DNA from: Siphonodentalium dalli
Lineage: Eukaryota > Mollusca > Scaphopoda > Gadilida > Siphonodentaliidae
Assembly: GCA_032622095.1 (NCBI GenBank)
Contig: CP136061.1
Span: 197,208,935-197,272,934 of the forward strand
DNA: 64,000 nucleotides
Reading direction: 5' to 3'
Shown here: in pieces, positions 59,771 to 64,000 of the stretch
Layout of the letters: the number at the start of each line of letters is the position of its first letter
How positions within the stretch are numbered: position 1 is the stretch's first letter
The notes under the pieces: model-generated
What the model was told of the DNA's origin: nothing
Seen by the model: the letters and a program-made list of their open reading frames with translations, nothing else
Database searches by the model: none
Program-made: the position numbers and the translations under genes

Positions 59771-60790
59771 CACTAGCAGGGTTACCCGGCGTTGCCCAGG
59801 TTAAAGTGATGTGAAACCCTCTGTGGATATTTGGTTGGAATAGAGAATACTCTTGCTCTCAAAGTGTTACACGTATTCTCATAAATTGTATATCCAAATG
59901 GCATAACAAAACACGATTCTTACACATGGAATATAAGTATAGTGGCTCACCTTGTCAGATCGGAGTGATTATCATTTTGTTTAACGCGTTCAATCCGTCC
60001 CACCAATAAAGAAGTATTTATTTGTTTACAACTGCGTATACTTAAGACGTTATAGCATGAAACATGAACATCATAAACACATTAGTTCGAAAAAATAAAA
60101 GACGACAATTGTGTTTTACATAGAGATTTATCGATGGATCAATCAATCTAGTTTATCATATCTTCATGAAGATACAGATGTTTTAAAGATATGTCCAGGT
60201 GCTCCTCTGTTCTGGTGCTATATACTGGCTAATCATTTTTCAGTTTAAAAGAATTGATGTTATGCGTGTATAGCAGCTACAATAGCCCGACACAGCGATA
60301 TTTTGAGTTGTTTATGTTAGGCGATGAGTCTGTTCTAAAAAATGAAAGAAATCATCTGTATCCTGAAAAGTCATAAGCTACGGACTGCGTTTTCCTTTAT
60401 CTCAGAAGTAACCATATTTGACTGCACACTGTGACCACTATTTTTGAACAGGCTTGCTCTACATTTCCATATCTCTTGGCAATTGTAACTTTTTTGTGGA
60501 AACACGATTGAATGAGACAGACTCAATCGTGTTATAATATATACATGAGCCATTCTAATATGCAATCATCTGACGATTCAATGTCCCTCAGTTTGAATGA
60601 ATATATGTATCTCTTAAATAGATTGATATAAATATACTTTTAATGCTTTCTTCTATGTATCTGTGTTGTGAGATCATTATAGGAATGCCCCGATTTCCAT
60701 CCCCATATAAATATGACAGTTGAGAAGATATCATTGTTCAAGTAACTTAATTCGGTCACCATTTGTCGAGATTATGAAATTGGAATGCCA
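59771..60790 (+). repeat. Dispersed repeat family A, copy 3
   Basis: Begins CACTAGCAGGGTTACCCGGC and follows copies at 707 and 11624 through the CTTCATGAAG palindrome and CTCCTCTGTTCT block. No ACAG tail is visible, so it is truncated or diverged at the 3' end. It lies within family C sequence. Confidence 0.7.
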
Positions 60791-61380
60791 AAAACTATTG
60801 AATTTGAACGATTTTCAATGAAAGCAATGGCCAATGTTAGCAATCTTGAATTTTACTATTTGCATCACTTAATTCTTTGGCACACCATACGGGTCATCGG
60901 GGTTGACCTAATTTTCCCAAATTATGTTTAAAACATGGCTGCCAGCGGCCATAATTGGATTTTACTCTTCGTATGACTACATCCCTTAGCACACCATACA
61001 AGCCACATCTCTCGTCCGATCGTCACGAAACAAATTTTTCAAAAAATATGGCCGTTAGCTGCCATCTTGGATTTCACATTTGAATCCATCGGAACACCCT
61101 CTAGTCGGCATTTTTAGAACAATATTTTATTGCAATTGCAAACATGTTTAGGATCACTTCCAGTAGGGAGTTATCAAATTTGAATGATATTCGACCAAAC
61201 CGTGGCTGCATACCGGCAGCAATCTTGGATTTTACTCTCTGCATCACTAAATACTTTTTCATTCCCTGTTACCAACAGTATTTATCCAATTGATCAAAAA
61301 CTTCACATGGCTCTTCGGGTTGACCTCTGGTCACTTAAACATTTAAACGTTCCGAGTTCATTATCACGTCATTGACTGTA
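60791..61380. repeat. Dispersed repeat family C, right part
   Basis: Two or three diverged units with 'ATGGCCGTTAGCTGCCATCT' and 'TTTGAATCCATCGGAACACC'. Confidence 0.55.
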
Positions 61381-61975
61381 GTATATCGTATGTAACAACC
61401 AATTGTGTGTCTCTGTCTATGTGTCTCTGTCTGTCACTCTGTCCCGACTTTTGTGCGTTTCAAAATATATCACCTCATGTCCGATTGTGCCTAAATTTGG
61501 ACCATGTCCTGTTGCACATCGTTGAATACTACACGCAAACTTTCTGATGGCCAATCGGTACAAGACTACTAGTCTGGTCGGAAAAGCAACATTTGTGGAA
61601 TACTAGAACCCTAGAGGCATTTTTGGGGAAAAGCATGAAACTAAGTTTTCTAGCATAATTCAAGTATGCTGAATCCAATGAGGGTGCCTGTCGCTGCCTG
61701 TGACCCATATTTCACCCATAAAATCAACTTAAAGTCGCATACTATTTTTATTGCCGCGAAAATACAGTAAGTCAATATCGAGACATATATCACACTCGTT
61801 ATACATATAATCTCATGAACATGGGAATACTTTGTTATTATAATCACCCCTCGCGACCTTTCTGTCATAACTATCTCATCATCTGCTATACATGTGTGGA
61901 CAAGTATGTTATTTAATAAATAAACGCTCTTCATGAAATCACACCCGGTTGAAAGTTCTGTGAATCAGGATTAAG
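61381..61975. other. Intergenic, unassigned
   Basis: Includes a short GTCTCTGTCTATGTGTCTCT-type simple stretch near 61410. No gene recognised. Confidence 0.3.
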
Positions 61976-61979
61976 TTGA

Positions 61980-62640
61980 AATTATGACGTTTTTTCACAA
62001 ATATCTTCTAGACCAGTTCATGCTGTTTGGAACTGCTTGAGTATTGTGACTTTATATTGTGTTTTGTATATTAACTGATCATTGGAGCAATTAAATATGC
62101 AATTATTGGAACACGGTATAAAATTTCACAAAAAATCACAATTGGGATTTTAGTCATATTTCAACAAGAAATGAACAGAAATTTGTAATGTAAGTGAGGC
62201 ATATCATTACCTATGAATATTCCAACTCATTGGAACCAAAATTCTTACTTTGGCTCAAAATGGCTGCCAAAACGGCCGCCAAAATATGGAAAATGGTAAA
62301 TATTGCCCCAGCGTTTCCTGCAATCGCTTACAAGTTGTGGTTGATGTATAAAATTGGCTATTCTGCCTCCTATACATTGAATACTAACATATCTGATGCA
62401 CCATGGTTAATTCTTACTATTGTTACCACTGATATCACCAAAAATATTGGATTTTTCTCTCAAAAACTTGACATAAATATCGGCAAAAATTAACTTGTCA
62501 GGTATAGACCATTTGTTCAAGTAAAATGCAACTATCATTGGTAAAATGTAACTGTCTCTGGATTCAAATGTGTTTATTGTTTTGGTCTATCTTAAATGTG
62601 TCACACTACGGTATCTATAGACCAAATTGCTCAAGATGGC
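61980..62640 (+). repeat. Dispersed repeat family D, copy 2
   Basis: Direct copy of 47.23-47.88 kb with substitutions, an internal deletion near 62105 and one small insertion ('AAAACGGCCGCC'). Confidence 0.75.
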
Positions 62641-63015
62641 TTCCAAAATGGCAACCAAATTTGTAAAAAGTTTTTTTTACATATATCCTGAACATTATTC
62701 TCTGTGTTATCCGAAAAGGTAGTAAATTGTGACTAACTTGGTTATTATACGTGTTAGTTAATTGACTGACAACTATATGTTCTATTCTGGTTGTCACAGT
62801 TCCGTATGGGGCATGCCAAATTCATTTTAAAGTATGGAATTTTGCCGAGAACCTCTTTTGTGATTCTGGTCATATTATTGAATGGAAATGGGCAGAACGT
62901 TGAGACGGAACCGAGATGAACCATAATCTGTGGCTATTCTGGTCCATTATATGGTAAAACAAAAAATATCAACTGGATGCCGGGTGGATGCCAAGATGGT
63001 AGTCAGGGAGATACT
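62641..63015. other. Intergenic, unassigned
   Basis: Nothing recognised. Confidence 0.3.
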
Positions 63016-64000
63016 CTATGATCATAGTTGAGGTGAATAGGTATACATGGAGTTATTGTATGTCATGAATGATGTGAATAGGTATACAAGGAGTGACTAT
63101 ATGGTTACGTGTGGGTTGTCCATTGTACGATGTATAGGTATACAGGGAGAGATCATGGTCATGTGTGAGGTGAATCGGTATGAATGTAGTGACTGTATGT
63201 TGTATAGTTGTGTATACCCAGTACGGGTGCACCCGATGTACCTGTATGGACATTGATGTGGTGTATGAATATAGTTACATGGTCATATATGTGTTGATTA
63301 TGTATATATGGAGTGACTGTAAGGTCATGGGTGGGATGTACATGTGTTGTCTGTATGATCATGGATGGGGTGTGTGGATACATAGGGAGTTATTTTATTG
63401 TTACGGGTAATGTGTATAGGTATACATGGAATGACTGTATGGTCATTATTGAAGTGTATATGCGTACCTGGAGTAAGCTGGGTGGACATTATCGAGCGTG
63501 TGGGTATATAGGGAGTGTCCTTGTGGTATATATTTATATATCTCGTGGATGTATTATCATTGGTGGGTGTATAGGGATTAGCTGTATGGTCATGGATGGC
63601 ATGTATGATTATACAGTGAGTTACTGAATTGTCATGTGTGAGGTGTATATGCAAGTATGGAAGGTATGAGTGGTCGTGTGTGCAGTTTTTTTGTATATCT
63701 GGAAGGGCTGAATGGCCGTTGGTGAGGTGTATATGTATACATGGAGTGACTCTATGGTCTATGGTGGGCTGCATATGTATATATCGAGTGGTTATATGAC
63801 TATGTGTGTCGAATAGGTATACATGTAGTGCCCGTATGGTCATAAATGTAATGAATATCTATACAGGGAGTGACTAAATGGTCATGTGTCAGCTGTATGA
63901 GTATACCTGGTGTTCCTGCTTGGTGACTCGTGGCGGTATGGTCATGTGTATGTTATACGGGTATACACACGTGTTGCTATATGGTCATGGGCGAGAGGTA
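63016..64000. repeat. Minisatellite, ~40-bp unit, about 24 copies, running off the window
   Basis: Units are variants of 'GGTATACATGGAGTGACTGT' followed by ATGGTCATGTGTGAGGTGTAT. The GTATAC-like landmark recurs every 38-45 bases. Frames open on both strands here (up to 172 codons, minus strand 63325-63843) are products of the repeat. Confidence 0.85.

Noticed and set aside
63325-63843. 172-codon minus-strand ORF rich in His, Thr and Pro
   Set aside because: It lies wholly in the ~40-bp minisatellite and its residue pattern repeats with the unit. Overlapping frames are open on the other strand.

Overview
This is a stretch of animal nuclear DNA: AT-rich, intron-rich, with GT-AG exons of typical metazoan size, short-LTR Gypsy and LINE retrotransposons, and many non-autonomous DNA transposons. 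The domain set (MAM and SUEL-like lectin domains on a receptor with a tyrosine-rich tail) and the repeat types suggest a marine invertebrate, perhaps a lophotrochozoan such as a mollusc, brachiopod or annelid. The species cannot be named from this sequence. Nothing prokaryotic, organellar or CRISPR-like is present.

Host gene. I can assemble one + strand host gene, split over at least nine exons between about 4.5 kb and 46.0 kb. The order is: a MAM domain (4565-4596, 4752-5008, 5234-5321), two cysteine-rich SUEL-like domains (18627-18923, 19718-19999), two short Ser/Thr/Asn-rich stalk exons (24836-24907, 37460-37513), a transmembrane exon (43983-44049), and a last exon (45272-46040) with a basic stop-transfer run and a 255-residue cytoplasmic tail holding 16 tyrosines. 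All eight junctions are phase-compatible, and most domain borders are phase 1. A possible signal-peptide exon lies at 406-493. A poly(A) signal lies 300 bases after the stop. I read this as an undescribed type I receptor that couples a sugar- or protein-binding ectodomain to SH2-type signalling. That function is inference.

Mobile DNA fills the introns. 0.7-3.2, 11.6-14.4 and 59.8-60.8 kb hold copies of a repeat family headed by a GTTACCCGGCGTTGCCC motif, some ending in an ACAG-repeat tail. 20.2-21.7 and 25.1-26.7 kb are two non-autonomous elements with GGCC termini and TTA target duplications (PIF/Harbinger-like). 27.2-34.9 kb is a full-length CR1/L2-like LINE with monomeric 5' repeats, an intact ORF1 (three CCHC knuckles plus SGNH esterase) and a broken ORF2. 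36.0-37.2 kb holds a degraded Gypsy integrase and an inverted LINE promoter fragment. 37.9-43.5 kb is a young LTR element (456-bp LTRs, 3 differences seen) in antisense orientation.

Downstream of the gene, 47.9-57.1 kb contains a ~310-350-bp tandem repeat split by an 8.2-kb foldback transposon. A deleted Gypsy element retaining an open integrase frame has in turn inserted into that foldback. The window ends in a ~40-bp minisatellite (63.0-64.0 kb). Three long hairpins with unrelated arms but the same asymmetric core hexamers (ACGAGG/T ... CCGAGT) lie at 9.3, 17.4 and 54.9 kb; these are the oddest non-coding signal in the window.
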